DNA from: Alphaproteobacteria bacterium
GTDB taxonomy: Bacteria; Pseudomonadota; Alphaproteobacteria; Puniceispirillales; Puniceispirillaceae
Length of the DNA stretch: 39,075 bases
Reading direction: 5' to 3'
NCBI GenBank assembly: GCA_009920665.1
Contig: RFZL01000021.1
Coordinates: 1 to 39,075 of the forward strand
Positions 24,358 to 33,319 of the stretch are shown one piece after another. Numbering within the stretch: position 1 is the stretch's first letter; every line of letters starts with the position of its first letter. The position numbers and the translations under genes were made by a program. The notes beneath the pieces were generated by a model. That model worked only from the letters and a program-made list of their open reading frames with translations. It was not told where the DNA came from and did not search any database.

Positions 24358-25467
24358 CTAGAACACCACGACGGCGCGGATTGACTCACCCTCATGCATG
24401 AGATCGAAGCCCTTGTTGATATCCTCGAGCGCCAGCGTATGGGTGATCATCGGGTCGATCTCGATCTTGCCCTGCATGTACCAGTCGACAATCTTCGGCA
24501 CATCGGTGCGCCCGCGCGCCCCGCCAAAGGCGGTGCCACGCCAGCTGCGGCCGGTGACAAGCTGGAACGGACGGGTGGAAATCTCCTGACCGGCACCGGC
24601 AACGCCGATGATGATCGACTCGCCCCACCCCTTATGCGCGCATTCCAGCGCCTGGCGCATCACGTTGGTGTTGCCGATACATTCAAAGGAATAATCGGCA
24701 CCGCCGCCGGTCAGCTCGACAAGATGGCCGACAAGATCGTCGCCATGCTTGGCCGGATTGACGAAATGCGTCATGCCGAACCGCTCGCCCCATTCCTTCT
24801 TGCTGTCATTCAGGTCGACACCCACAATCATGTTGGCGCCAATCATGCGAAGACCCTGGATGACATTCAGCCCGATGCCGCCAAGCCCGAAGACAACGGC
24901 GTTGCATCCCGGCTCGGCCTTGGCGGTATTGATCACCGCGCCAATGCCGGTGGTGACGCCGCAGCCGATATAGCAGATCTTGTCGAACGGGGCGTCCCTG
25001 TTGACCTTCGCCAGCGAAATCTCGGGGAGCACGGTGAAATTCGAGAAGGTCGAGGTGCCCATATAATGCAGGACCGGCTCGCCCCTGATCGAGAACCGGC
25101 TGGTACCGTCGGGCATCACGCCCTGCCCCTGGGTGGTGCGGATCGCCTGACACAGATTGGTCTTCGGATGAAGGCAATATTCGCATTCCCGGCATTCCGG
25201 CGTGTAGAGCGGAATGACATGATCACCGGGGACGACACTGGTCACTCCCGGGCCGACCTCGCGCACAATGCCGGCCCCCTCATGGCCGAGGATCGCCGGG
25301 AACATGCCCTCGGGATCGGCACCGGACAGGGTGAAGGCGTCGGTATGGCAGATGCCGGTGGCCATGATTTCCACCAGCACCTCGCCGGCGCGCGGGCCAT
25401 CCAGATCAACTTCCATGATTTCAAGTGGCTTGCCGGCAGCCACCGCGACAGCGGCACGGGTCTTCAT
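24358..25467 (-). CDS. frmA: S-(hydroxymethyl)glutathione dehydrogenase (class III alcohol dehydrogenase)
   Basis: A 369-residue zinc alcohol dehydrogenase that oxidises the glutathione adduct of formaldehyde with NAD+. Catalytic zinc residues: Cys40 in TGICHTDAF, His62/Glu63 in LGHEGAGI and Cys in [12 protein letters not shown]. Structural zinc: Cys92, Cys95, Cys98 and Cys106. The Rossmann motif [14 protein letters not shown] is present. The gene is first of a run with fghA, the ureohydrolase, the M24 and M20 enzymes and the transporter. Linkage to formaldehyde oxidation suggests that N-demethylation (for example sarcosine or methylamine-type substrates) accompanies the pathway. The roughly 130 bases upstream show no clear promoter. 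Confidence 0.96.
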   Translation of the reverse strand: MKTRAAVAVAAGKPLEIMEVDLDGPRAGEVLVEIMATGICHTDAFTLSGADPEGMFPAILGHEGAGIVREVGPGVTSVVPGDHVIPLYTPECRECEYCLHPKTNLCQAIRTTQGQGVMPDGTSRFSIRGEPVLHYMGTSTFSNFTVLPEISLAKVNRDAPFDKICYIGCGVTTGIGAVINTAKAEPGCNAVVFGLGGIGLNVIQGLRMIGANMIVGVDLNDSKKEWGERFGMTHFVNPAKHGDDLVGHLVELTGGGADYSFECIGNTNVMRQALECAHKGWGESIIIGVAGAGQEISTRPFQLVTGRSWRGTAFGGARGRTDVPKIVDWYMQGKIEIDPMITHTLALEDINKGFDLMHEGESIRAVVVF

Positions 25468-25598
25468 TCTTCAGTCCTCCCTCGGGCATGGCCGCATCTG
25501 CCCCGTGGTGGGCGGCGGCCTGTCATTGCTTTCCGGTCACGATGGCATGCCGGTCAGACCGGCACAAGAATGTTTCTGCGTGGCGGCAGCCTGGCAGT

Positions 25599-27257
25599 CT
25601 AGCGCTGCGCCGTCTCCCAGCCGGGATGAAAGTACGGGGTGTCGTTGGCGCGGGCCAGCGAGGCCCGGCCCAGAATATGATCCGCCGCTTTCTCGCCGGT
25701 CATGATCGAGGGGGCGTTCAGATTGCCATTGGTGATGCGCGGGAAAATCGATGAATCGGCGACCCGCAACGCATCGACCCCGATCACCCGGCAGTGCGGA
25801 TCGACGACGCTGGCTGCATCGTCGGCGGCGCCCATGCGCAGCGTGCCGCAGGGGTGATAGGCGCTTTCGGCATGATCGCGGATGAACGCATCAATGGCGT
25901 CATCCGAGATGGCATCCTCGCCAGGCTGGATTTCAGCGCCGCGATAGGGGTCCATCGGTGCCTGCCTGATAATCTCGCGGGACAGCCTGATGCAGCGCCG
26001 GAATTCCGCCCAGTCATCGGGATGGCTCATATAGTTGAAACGGATCTCCGGCGCGGATGCGGGTTCGGCATCGCGGATCCGGACATGGCCGCGCGATTTG
26101 GAGCGCATCGGCCCGACATGAAGCTGGAAGCCATGCCCCGCGGCCGGCGCCCGGCCGTCATAGCTGATCGCCACCGGCAGGAAGTGATACTGGATATCCG
26201 GATAGGCAACACCGGCGGCCGACCGGATGAAGCCAAGCGTCTCGAACTGGTTGGAGGCACCAAGCCCGCGCTTGAAGAACAGCCATTCAGCGCCGATGCG
26301 GGCCTTCGCCAGAAGGCCAAGATGGCGGTAAAGGGTGATCGGTTGCAGGCAGGCAATCTGGAAATAGACCTCGAGATGGTCCTGCAGATTGGCGCCGACG
26401 CCGGCCCGGTCGGACCGCACCACCACGCCGGCATCCTGCAGTACCTGGCCGGGCCCGATTCCCGAACGTTGCAATATCTGCGGGGAATTGATCGCGCCCG
26501 CCGCCAGCACAATCTCGGCATTCGCGCGCACCTCGTGTCTGGCGCCGCCACGAAGATAGCTGACGCCCACCGCGCGCGTCCCGTCAAACAGGATCCTGTC
26601 AACAAGCGCCCGCGTCACAAGCCGCACATTGCCGCGCGCCATGGCCGGCCTGAGATAGGCATTCGCTGCCGACCAGCGCCGTCCCTTCCATACCGTCATG
26701 TCGGCCGGGCCGAAACCTTCCTGCCGGTGTCCGTTATAGTCCGGTGTCGCCGCATAGCCTGCCGCCTCGGCCGCCGCGACGAAAGCGCCGTGAAGCGGGT
26801 TGTCGCGCGGCCCGCGGGTGACATGAAGCGGCCCGTCCGTACCGCGCCAGGGCGCCTCGCCGCCATGCGAGGTTTCCATGCGCCGGAAATAGGGCAGCAC
26901 ATCGGCATAGCCCCATCCGGTGGCACCCGATTCCTCCCAATGCGCGTAATCACCGGCATGGCCACGAACATAGATCATGCCGTTGATCGAGGACGATCCG
27001 CCGATCACCTTGCCGCGCGGACAGACAAGCCGCCGTCCGCCAAGCGCCGGTTCCGGCTCGGCAAGATAGCCCCAGTCATAGCGCGGCATGTTCATCGGAT
27101 AGGACAGGGCGGCCGGCATCTGGATCAGCGGGCCGGCATCACTGCCACCAAATTCGAGGACCAGGACGCGGCGCCTGCCATCCTCGCCAAGCCTGTAGGC
27201 AAGCGCGCTTCCCGCCGAGCCCGAACCGATGATGATATAGTCAAAGCTGTCGTTCAT
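25599..27257 (-). CDS. GMC-family FAD oxidoreductase (choline dehydrogenase-like)
   Basis: A 552-residue glucose-methanol-choline oxidoreductase. It opens with the FAD motif [19 protein letters not shown] and has the GMC signature [18 protein letters not shown]. The active-site His is in [12 protein letters not shown], and the C-terminal [17 protein letters not shown] carries the partner Asn. It oxidises an alcohol to an aldehyde, passing electrons to the respiratory chain. Choline is the classic substrate, but alphaproteobacteria carry many paralogs with unknown alcohols, so BetA itself is not claimed. Same strand as frmA but separated by about 130 bases; divergent from the amidase gene. Confidence 0.88.
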   Translation of the reverse strand: MNDSFDYIIIGSGSAGSALAYRLGEDGRRRVLVLEFGGSDAGPLIQMPAALSYPMNMPRYDWGYLAEPEPALGGRRLVCPRGKVIGGSSSINGMIYVRGHAGDYAHWEESGATGWGYADVLPYFRRMETSHGGEAPWRGTDGPLHVTRGPRDNPLHGAFVAAAEAAGYAATPDYNGHRQEGFGPADMTVWKGRRWSAANAYLRPAMARGNVRLVTRALVDRILFDGTRAVGVSYLRGGARHEVRANAEIVLAAGAINSPQILQRSGIGPGQVLQDAGVVVRSDRAGVGANLQDHLEVYFQIACLQPITLYRHLGLLAKARIGAEWLFFKRGLGASNQFETLGFIRSAAGVAYPDIQYHFLPVAISYDGRAPAAGHGFQLHVGPMRSKSRGHVRIRDAEPASAPEIRFNYMSHPDDWAEFRRCIRLSREIIRQAPMDPYRGAEIQPGEDAISDDAIDAFIRDHAESAYHPCGTLRMGAADDAASVVDPHCRVIGVDALRVADSSIFPRITNGNLNAPSIMTGEKAADHILGRASLARANDTPYFHPGWETAQR

Positions 27258-27369
27258 CGCGCCACTATCAAGAGCCGCCCTCGCCGCGTCAAGCGAACCA
27301 CGGCGCGACCCCTGTTCCAGCGGCTGTTTTCCGGGTGATTTTTTGCCGGGACCGGGTCATAGTCGATGC

Positions 27370-28719
27370 ATGCCCATGTTGATATCCGATATCGCCGCGC
27401 GGCTTGCCGCCGGCACCCTTGCCGCCCGTGATCATGTCGAGGCCTGTCTTGCTGCCATCGACAGCGAGGATGGCGCGCGGGCCTTCATCACCGTCAATGA
27501 CGATGCCGCCCGCGCCGAGGCCGACCATATCGATTCCCTGCGCAAGGCCGGCGCCACGCTGCCGCCCTTCGCCGGTGTCACGCTGTCGGTAAAGGATCTG
27601 TTCGATATCGCAGGTGAGGTGACCCGCGCCGGGTCAAGAGTGCTGGATGACGCCGCGCCGGCTGGCCGCGATGCCATCGTGGTGGCGCGGCTGCGGTCCG
27701 CCGGTTTCATCATCATCGGGCGGACGAACATGACCGAATTCGCCTATTCCGGGCTTGGCATGAACCCGCATTACGGCAATCCGCGCAGCCCCTATGGACG
27801 TGATGAAGGCGAGGGCCGAATCGCTGGCGGATCATCCTCGGGAAGCGCCGTATCGATCGCCGATGACATGGCGGCGGCGACCATCGGCACTGATACCGGC
27901 GGGTCGACGCGCGTCCCGGCGGCGCTGTGCGGGATTGTCGGGATGAAGCCGACGGCCCGCCGGATGCCATCCGCGGGCGTCTATCCTCTGTCCGTCTCCT
28001 TCGATGCCGCCGGCCCGATGGCGGCAAGCGCCGGATGCTGCGCCGTTCTGGATGACCTGATGACCGGCGGCGACGGCCGCGCCGAGACCGGTTTCCCGCT
28101 GGCCGGGCTCCGGTTTGCCCTGCCACGCGGCTATCTGTTCGACGATCTTGACCCGCAGATCGCCTCCGCCTTTGACGCCGCCATCGACCGGCTGTCCGCC
28201 GCCGGCGCCCGCATCACCGACATCAGCCTCGATGTTCTGGAGGAGTTGCGCCCGGCGAACCGCCCGGGCAGCATTGTTTCGGCCGAGGCGCATGAAATTC
28301 ACCGCGAGATGATGGCGACGCGCCGCGACCGGTACGACCCCTATGTCGCGGCGCGGCTTGCCGCCGGCGGTGATATTCTGGCCGTCGATTTCATTGCGAT
28401 GATGCGTGAGCGCGAGGCGACCTCCGCTGCCGTGCAGGCGGTCACCCGGCCGTTCGACGCGCTGCTGTTGCCGACCTCGCCAACAATCCCGATGCCGATT
28501 GCCGGGCTGCAGGGAATTGAGACGCTGATGAAGGCCAGCGCGCGGGCGTTACGCAACACCGCGCTGTCGAACTATCTCGACCGGCCGACCATCTCGTTGC
28601 CCTGCCATGCGCCGGGCGAGCCACCTGCCGGGCTGTCGGTGATGGGATCACGCGGGCATGACCGGCGGTTGCTGGCCATCGCCGCCGGCATCGAGGATGT
28701 TGCAAGGGGCCCGCGTTAG
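27370..28719 (+). CDS. Amidase-signature family hydrolase
   Basis: A 449-residue amidase-signature enzyme with the Ser-cisSer-Lys triad: Lys75 in LSVKDLFD, Ser155 in IAGGSSSGSA and nucleophile Ser179 in GTDTGGSTRVPAA. The spacing matches malonamidase-type enzymes. It hydrolyses a linear amide or carbamate to acid and ammonia. It is a stand-alone form and not clearly GatA, since no gatB or gatC is near. The start ATG at 27370 (MPMLISDIAARL) is preferred over the upstream in-frame codon at 27343; a second ATG at 27376 is equally possible. Divergent from the GMC gene, and its stop lies about 22 bases from the convergent RND gene. The substrate is unknown. Confidence 0.87.
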   Translation: MPMLISDIAARLAAGTLAARDHVEACLAAIDSEDGARAFITVNDDAARAEADHIDSLRKAGATLPPFAGVTLSVKDLFDIAGEVTRAGSRVLDDAAPAGRDAIVVARLRSAGFIIIGRTNMTEFAYSGLGMNPHYGNPRSPYGRDEGEGRIAGGSSSGSAVSIADDMAAATIGTDTGGSTRVPAALCGIVGMKPTARRMPSAGVYPLSVSFDAAGPMAASAGCCAVLDDLMTGGDGRAETGFPLAGLRFALPRGYLFDDLDPQIASAFDAAIDRLSAAGARITDISLDVLEELRPANRPGSIVSAEAHEIHREMMATRRDRYDPYVAARLAAGGDILAVDFIAMMREREATSAAVQAVTRPFDALLLPTSPTIPMPIAGLQGIETLMKASARALRNTALSNYLDRPTISLPCHAPGEPPAGLSVMGSRGHDRRLLAIAAGIEDVARGPR

Positions 28720-28741
28720 GAGCCTGAGGTGACGGGTTGGC

Positions 28742-31700
28742 CTATTCGGCCGGCATCATGCCGCGTGGCCGCCGCACGGCACCGATCATGCGGCGGACCA
28801 GCGACGGGTGCGTCGGCCGGGCATCGCGCGCGAACCTGCCGCCAATCACAAGCATCGCCGGCGTCGCCACCAATGTCAGGACCGTCGCGAAAGTCAGACC
28901 GCCGGCAATGGTGCTGGACAGCTGCGTCCACCATTGCGATGACGGCGCGCCGACCAGGATTTCGCGGTCCAGAATCTTGATTGTCAGCTGGAACACCATC
29001 GGCAGCAGGCCGAGGATCGTCGTCACCGCGGTCAGCACGACCGGCCGGAAACGGACCAGCCCGGCGCGGAAAGCGGCGTCACGGGCCCGGTAGCCGCGCT
29101 TCCGGTATTCATTGAAGGTGTCGATCAGCACGATGTTGTTGTTGACCACGATGCCGGCAAGTGCGATCACGCCAAGCCCGCACATGACAATACCGAATGG
29201 CTGGTTCGCCGCCCACAGGCCAAGGACGACACCGCCGGTCGAAAGCAGGATGGCCGACATGGTGACAAAAGCCTGCCAGCCGGAGCCGAACTGCACCATC
29301 AGCACAACCACCATCAGCAGAAGTGACAGGCTGAAGGCTTGCTGCAGGAAGGCCTGGGTCTCGGCGATATCCTCGTCCTCGCCGCCGAATTTCACCCGAA
29401 CATTCTGCGCCAGCGGCGTCTCGGAAAGCGAGGATTTCAGCGTCTCGATCCGCTCCGCCGCCAATACGCCCTCGTTGATATCCGCGTTGATATACATGTA
29501 GCGCGTGCCGTCCTTGCGCTCGATATCGCCGCCCTTCGGGCGTGGCTGCAGCTTGGCAAACACCGAAATCGGAATGTAGGAGCCGTCGGCAGCCGGCACC
29601 CGCAATTCACGAAGCCGGTCGATATTGCGCTGGTCACCCATGAAACGCATCACAACATCCAGCTCGTCATCGGCATCGTCCGGTCGGAAATCGGAAATCC
29701 GCACGCCGCGGGTCAGCATCTTGATCATCGTGCCAAGCGACGAGATCGAGACACCATGCCGGCTTGCCGCCTCGCGGTCGGTCACCAGCGTCCATTCCAA
29801 ACCCGGCAGTGGCCGGTTGTCGGCAATATCGACGAAGCCGCCAAGCGACATCATCCGCGCCACCACCTCGTCGGTTGCGGTGGCGATCTCGTCAAGGTCA
29901 TCGCCAAGTATCTCGACGCGGATCGGCAAGGCCCCGCCGGGGCCTTCCTGCTGCTTGGTGATGCTGAAATCGGCGCCGGCAAGGCTGGCCACAAGATCAC
30001 GCATCCGGTCGATCAGATTGGCCGCCTTGTCGCGTTCGTTCCAGTCGGCGAAGACGGTGCGGATGGTGCCCACCGAATCACGCGGCGTCTGGTTGCCGCC
30101 GCCGCCCGGGCGGAAGGAGCGCGCGTAGAAATCCTGCACGCCGTCGACCGGCAGGATCGAGGTTTCGGCGCTGTTGACCAGCGAATCGCGCTCCTTGGCC
30201 GACAGATCGCCGCGCGCCAGCACCTGGACCTGCGCCTGGTCAGGCTCGATATCAGGGAAGAAGGACACGCCAAGCCCGGCCTTGCCATAGCCGACGAAGC
30301 TGGCGATGATGATGCCGAGGACCACGCCCATGGTCAGCACGGGAAACCGGATGGCCTTTTTCAGGAGCCAGCGATAGCCTCGCGGCGCGGTGGCCGAGAT
30401 GGCGCCGCGCGGCACCGATTTCTTGCCGATCATCCCGCCAAGCACCGGAATGAAGATCAACGCCATGAAAAGCGAGGCCGTCAGCACGCAGATCACGGTG
30501 ATCGGCAGATATTTCATGAACTGGCCGACAATCCCCGGCCAGACCAACAGCGGCATGAAGACCATCAGCGTGGTGACGGTCGACGAGATGATGGGCCAGG
30601 CCATGCGCTGCGCGCCGCGCCGGTAGGCCTCGCGCCGGGTCGCCCCCATGGCGATCTGCCGGTCGGCATATTCGGTCGTCACGATGACCCCGTCGACAAG
30701 CATGCCGGCGACCAGGATGAGCGAGAACAGGACGATGATGTTCATCGTCACGCCCATCATGTTCAGGATGCTGATACCGACAAGGAAAGACCCCGGGATG
30801 GCAAGACCGACAAGCGTCGCGTTGCGAATGCCGAGCACCGCCAGCACCACCACCATGACGATGATCACCGCGGCGGCGACATTGTTGCCAAGGTCGCTCA
30901 GCAGGTTGCGGACATCTTTCGAATCATCGAACAGATAGCTGACCTTGACGCCCTCGCCGATCTTCGGCGCTTCGGCATCGATCACGGCGCGCGCTGATTC
31001 GACAACATTGATGATGTTGGAGCCCACGCGCTTGCGCACATCCAGCACCACGGCCGGCTCGCCATTCACCCGCGACCAGCCCTCGGCCTGCCGGAAGGCC
31101 CGCCGCACCACCGCGATATCGCCAAAGGTGATTGTCGCATCATCGCGCGCCTGGACCGGCATGTTGACCAGATCGTCGATGGTCTCGATCACCCCCGGCA
31201 CCTTGACCAGCAGGCGCCCGCCACCATCATCGATGGCGCCGGCGGTGACAAGCTGGTTGTTGCCGCTGACCAGCCTGATCACGGCAGCCGGGTCGAGCCC
31301 ATAGGCCTCGATCGCCGCAGCATCGAGAAGAATTTCCAGCACTTCCTCGCGGTCGCCGCCAATTTCCACCTCGAGGACGCCCTCCAGCGATTCGAGGCGG
31401 TCCTTGATCTCGCGCGCCGCGAGAACCATCTCGCGTTCCGACACCGGCCCGTAGAGCGCCGCCGTCAGGATCGGGAACAGCGACAGGCTGACCTCGGTCA
31501 CCTTCGGTTCATCCGCCTCGGCGGGCAGGTCGGGCTTGGCATCGTCAACCGCCTGCCGCACATCGGCAAGCGCCAGATCGATATCCTCGCCAGCATTGAA
31601 TTCAAGGGTGACCGAACCATAGCCCTCGGAGGCCACCGATGACATCGCATCCAGCCCCTCGACGGTGCGAAGATGCTTCTCCAGCGGCTTGACCAGCAGC

Positions 31701-31885
31701 CGTTCCGAATCCTCCGGCGAAATTCCGTCATAACCGACCGACACATAGGCCACCGGAATGTCGATATCGGGCTTCGCTTCCTTCGGGATATCGATATAGG
31801 ATTTCACGCCGAAGGCGCAGAGCAGGATCAGTCCGAGAACAACCGCCCCGGTGCGCGAGAAGGCCGCGCTGATCACCGCATTCAT
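28742..31885 (-). CDS. RND efflux pump permease
   Basis: A 1047-residue inner-membrane permease of the AcrB/RND superfamily with two six-helix halves and large periplasmic loops. The N-terminal TM1 is followed by IPKEAKPDIDIPVAYVSVGY, typical of the group. In TM4 the proton-relay region reads GMLVDGVIVTTEYA: Asp398 is kept, the second Asp of AcrB is Gly399, and Glu405 sits at +7. The TM10 Lys of AcrB is replaced by Asn (VVNNNIVLID). It exports small molecules driven by proton entry. Its start shares ATGA with the upstream adaptor gene stop. No outer-membrane channel gene is near, so a shared TolC is expected. The exported compound is unknown. Confidence 0.92.
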   Translation of the reverse strand: MNAVISAAFSRTGAVVLGLILLCAFGVKSYIDIPKEAKPDIDIPVAYVSVGYDGISPEDSERLLVKPLEKHLRTVEGLDAMSSVASEGYGSVTLEFNAGEDIDLALADVRQAVDDAKPDLPAEADEPKVTEVSLSLFPILTAALYGPVSEREMVLAAREIKDRLESLEGVLEVEIGGDREEVLEILLDAAAIEAYGLDPAAVIRLVSGNNQLVTAGAIDDGGGRLLVKVPGVIETIDDLVNMPVQARDDATITFGDIAVVRRAFRQAEGWSRVNGEPAVVLDVRKRVGSNIINVVESARAVIDAEAPKIGEGVKVSYLFDDSKDVRNLLSDLGNNVAAAVIIVMVVVLAVLGIRNATLVGLAIPGSFLVGISILNMMGVTMNIIVLFSLILVAGMLVDGVIVTTEYADRQIAMGATRREAYRRGAQRMAWPIISSTVTTLMVFMPLLVWPGIVGQFMKYLPITVICVLTASLFMALIFIPVLGGMIGKKSVPRGAISATAPRGYRWLLKKAIRFPVLTMGVVLGIIIASFVGYGKAGLGVSFFPDIEPDQAQVQVLARGDLSAKERDSLVNSAETSILPVDGVQDFYARSFRPGGGGNQTPRDSVGTIRTVFADWNERDKAANLIDRMRDLVASLAGADFSITKQQEGPGGALPIRVEILGDDLDEIATATDEVVARMMSLGGFVDIADNRPLPGLEWTLVTDREAASRHGVSISSLGTMIKMLTRGVRISDFRPDDADDELDVVMRFMGDQRNIDRLRELRVPAADGSYIPISVFAKLQPRPKGGDIERKDGTRYMYINADINEGVLAAERIETLKSSLSETPLAQNVRVKFGGEDEDIAETQAFLQQAFSLSLLLMVVVLMVQFGSGWQAFVTMSAILLSTGGVVLGLWAANQPFGIVMCGLGVIALAGIVVNNNIVLIDTFNEYRKRGYRARDAAFRAGLVRFRPVVLTAVTTILGLLPMVFQLTIKILDREILVGAPSSQWWTQLSSTIAGGLTFATVLTLVATPAMLVIGGRFARDARPTHPSLVRRMIGAVRRPRGMMPAE

Positions 31886-33192
31886 GAGGCCGATTCCATG
31901 TCGGGCCGGCCCATATCAAGCCGGACCGCGTCACCGGCCTCGACAAAGGCCTGACCAAAGGTCAGCAGCGTGTCACCATCGGCAAGGCCAGACACGAACA
32001 CCTGCTCGACGCCCGAGCGCACGAGATCGACCGTCACGACACGCACAATGCCATTCTCGCTGATCTTCGCTGTCAGCGACCCGTCAGCGGCAACCGACAG
32101 ATGCGCCGGTGACATCCCGAAGGCAGGCTGGAAGCCGACATCGATCGTCGCCTCGACACTCATCCCGGCGCGCAGCGTGCGGTCCGGGTTCGGCACCGTC
32201 ACCTCGACATCGAAAGTGCGCGTTGTCGAGCTGGTGATCGAGGCGATCCGTGAGACAATTCCCTCGCGTTTGCCGGCACCGGCCACATCGACACTGACCG
32301 TATCGCCAACCGAAATCTGCGCGATATCCGTCTGCGGCACACCGACGATGATCTTCACCTCGTCCATATTGAGGATTGTCGCCACCGGCGTGCCGGCACC
32401 AACCTGTTCCCCGACATCGACCGCCACCGTCTCCAACCAGCCGCCGGTCGGTGCCGTGATGGTCGATTTCTTCACCTGGTCGCGAAGCACCGCCAGATTG
32501 GACTTCGCCGTTGCAAGACGGGCCCGGCTTTGCGAGATGTCGATTTCCGATTTGTGATTTTTCGCCAGATCGATCCGCGCCAGCGCCATCCGCGCATTCT
32601 CGTAATCGGCTTTCAGCTGCGCCTGTTCGACCGGCGCGCTGAAATTCTGCGAGGCAAGCTTCTGCGAGATTTCCAGCCGCTTCCTTGCCACCTCAAGCAT
32701 GGCCTGGGCGGCGGCGCGCTCTTCTTCATAGGTGCCGCGCGCCTGCTCGACGGCGGTGTCATAGGCTGTCTGGGCAGCGACAATCTCGGCCTTCGCCGCC
32801 TCGATCCGCACCGGCAGGGTTGTCGTGTTCAGCGCCACCAGCACATCACCGCCGGCAATGGCACTACCCTCGGCCACCGGCACATTGCGGGCGGTCCCGG
32901 CGATTTCCGCCGACACCGTCACAATCGCCTTTGGCCGGGTGACGCCGCTGGCACGCACCGACCGGCGCACCGCACTGTTGGTGACCGTAACCGCCGAAAT
33001 CCGGGGATTATTGTCCGCCGGCGCCACAGCGGGCTGACCGGCGTCATCCTGCCCAGCCGCCACCGGCGTGCCGGACATCTCCTGTTCGGGCACGCCATCC
33101 GCCATCGGGTTATTGAACTTGCCGGACGCCATCCAGCCGATGACGCCAAACGCCACCAGCGCTGCCCAGATATAAGAAGCTCTAAATTTCAT
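31882..33192 (-). CDS. RND efflux periplasmic adaptor (membrane fusion protein)
   Basis: A 436-residue HlyD/AcrA-type adaptor. It has an N-terminal membrane anchor (IWAALVAFGVIGWMAS, residues about 9-24), then a low-complexity linker. A barrel-sandwich half follows (VPVAEGSAIAGGDVLVALN), then a long alpha-helical hairpin at about 130-245 rich in Ala/Glu/Lys/Gln. The second lipoyl half is STITAPTGGWLETVAVDVGE, and a beta-barrel follows. It bridges the RND permease and an outer-membrane channel. The gene is first of the two-gene operon; its stop overlaps the permease start by four bases. A promoter with an internal palindrome lies 60-90 bases upstream, so expression is likely controlled by a repressor not in the window. 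Confidence 0.92.
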   Translation of the reverse strand: MKFRASYIWAALVAFGVIGWMASGKFNNPMADGVPEQEMSGTPVAAGQDDAGQPAVAPADNNPRISAVTVTNSAVRRSVRASGVTRPKAIVTVSAEIAGTARNVPVAEGSAIAGGDVLVALNTTTLPVRIEAAKAEIVAAQTAYDTAVEQARGTYEEERAAAQAMLEVARKRLEISQKLASQNFSAPVEQAQLKADYENARMALARIDLAKNHKSEIDISQSRARLATAKSNLAVLRDQVKKSTITAPTGGWLETVAVDVGEQVGAGTPVATILNMDEVKIIVGVPQTDIAQISVGDTVSVDVAGAGKREGIVSRIASITSSTTRTFDVEVTVPNPDRTLRAGMSVEATIDVGFQPAFGMSPAHLSVAADGSLTAKISENGIVRVVTVDLVRSGVEQVFVSGLADGDTLLTFGQAFVEAGDAVRLDMGRPDMESAS

Positions 33193-33254
33193 GAATCCAT
33201 CGCCGGAAAATCCGCCTTGGAAATCCGCGCCATCTGCGTTTTCCTGTCTGCGCG

Positions 33255-33284
33255 TTATATAGTCGCAGAAAGACTTTCTTACAA
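33255..33284 (-). promoter_or_regulatory. Candidate promoter of the RND operon with an operator palindrome in its spacer
   Basis: On the minus strand, TTGTAA (33284-33279) and TATATA (33261-33256) are 17 bases apart, a good sigma-70-like spacing (four of six matches at each box). The spacer contains a perfect 13-base inverted repeat AGAAAG-A-CTTTCT (33267-33279 on the plus strand), whose edge touches the -35 box. A repressor bound there would block RNA polymerase. The -10 box lies about 63 bases before the adaptor start codon at 33192. Confidence 0.6.
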
Positions 33285-33319
33285 GGCGGGCCTACAAGGC
33301 CGGACGGCAAGATTTCAGG

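Noticed and set aside
23410-24384. 324-codon plus-strand frame opposite the ureohydrolase start and fghA
   Set aside because: fghA is complete with its catalytic triad on the minus strand; the plus frame gives a His/Arg-rich product of no family.
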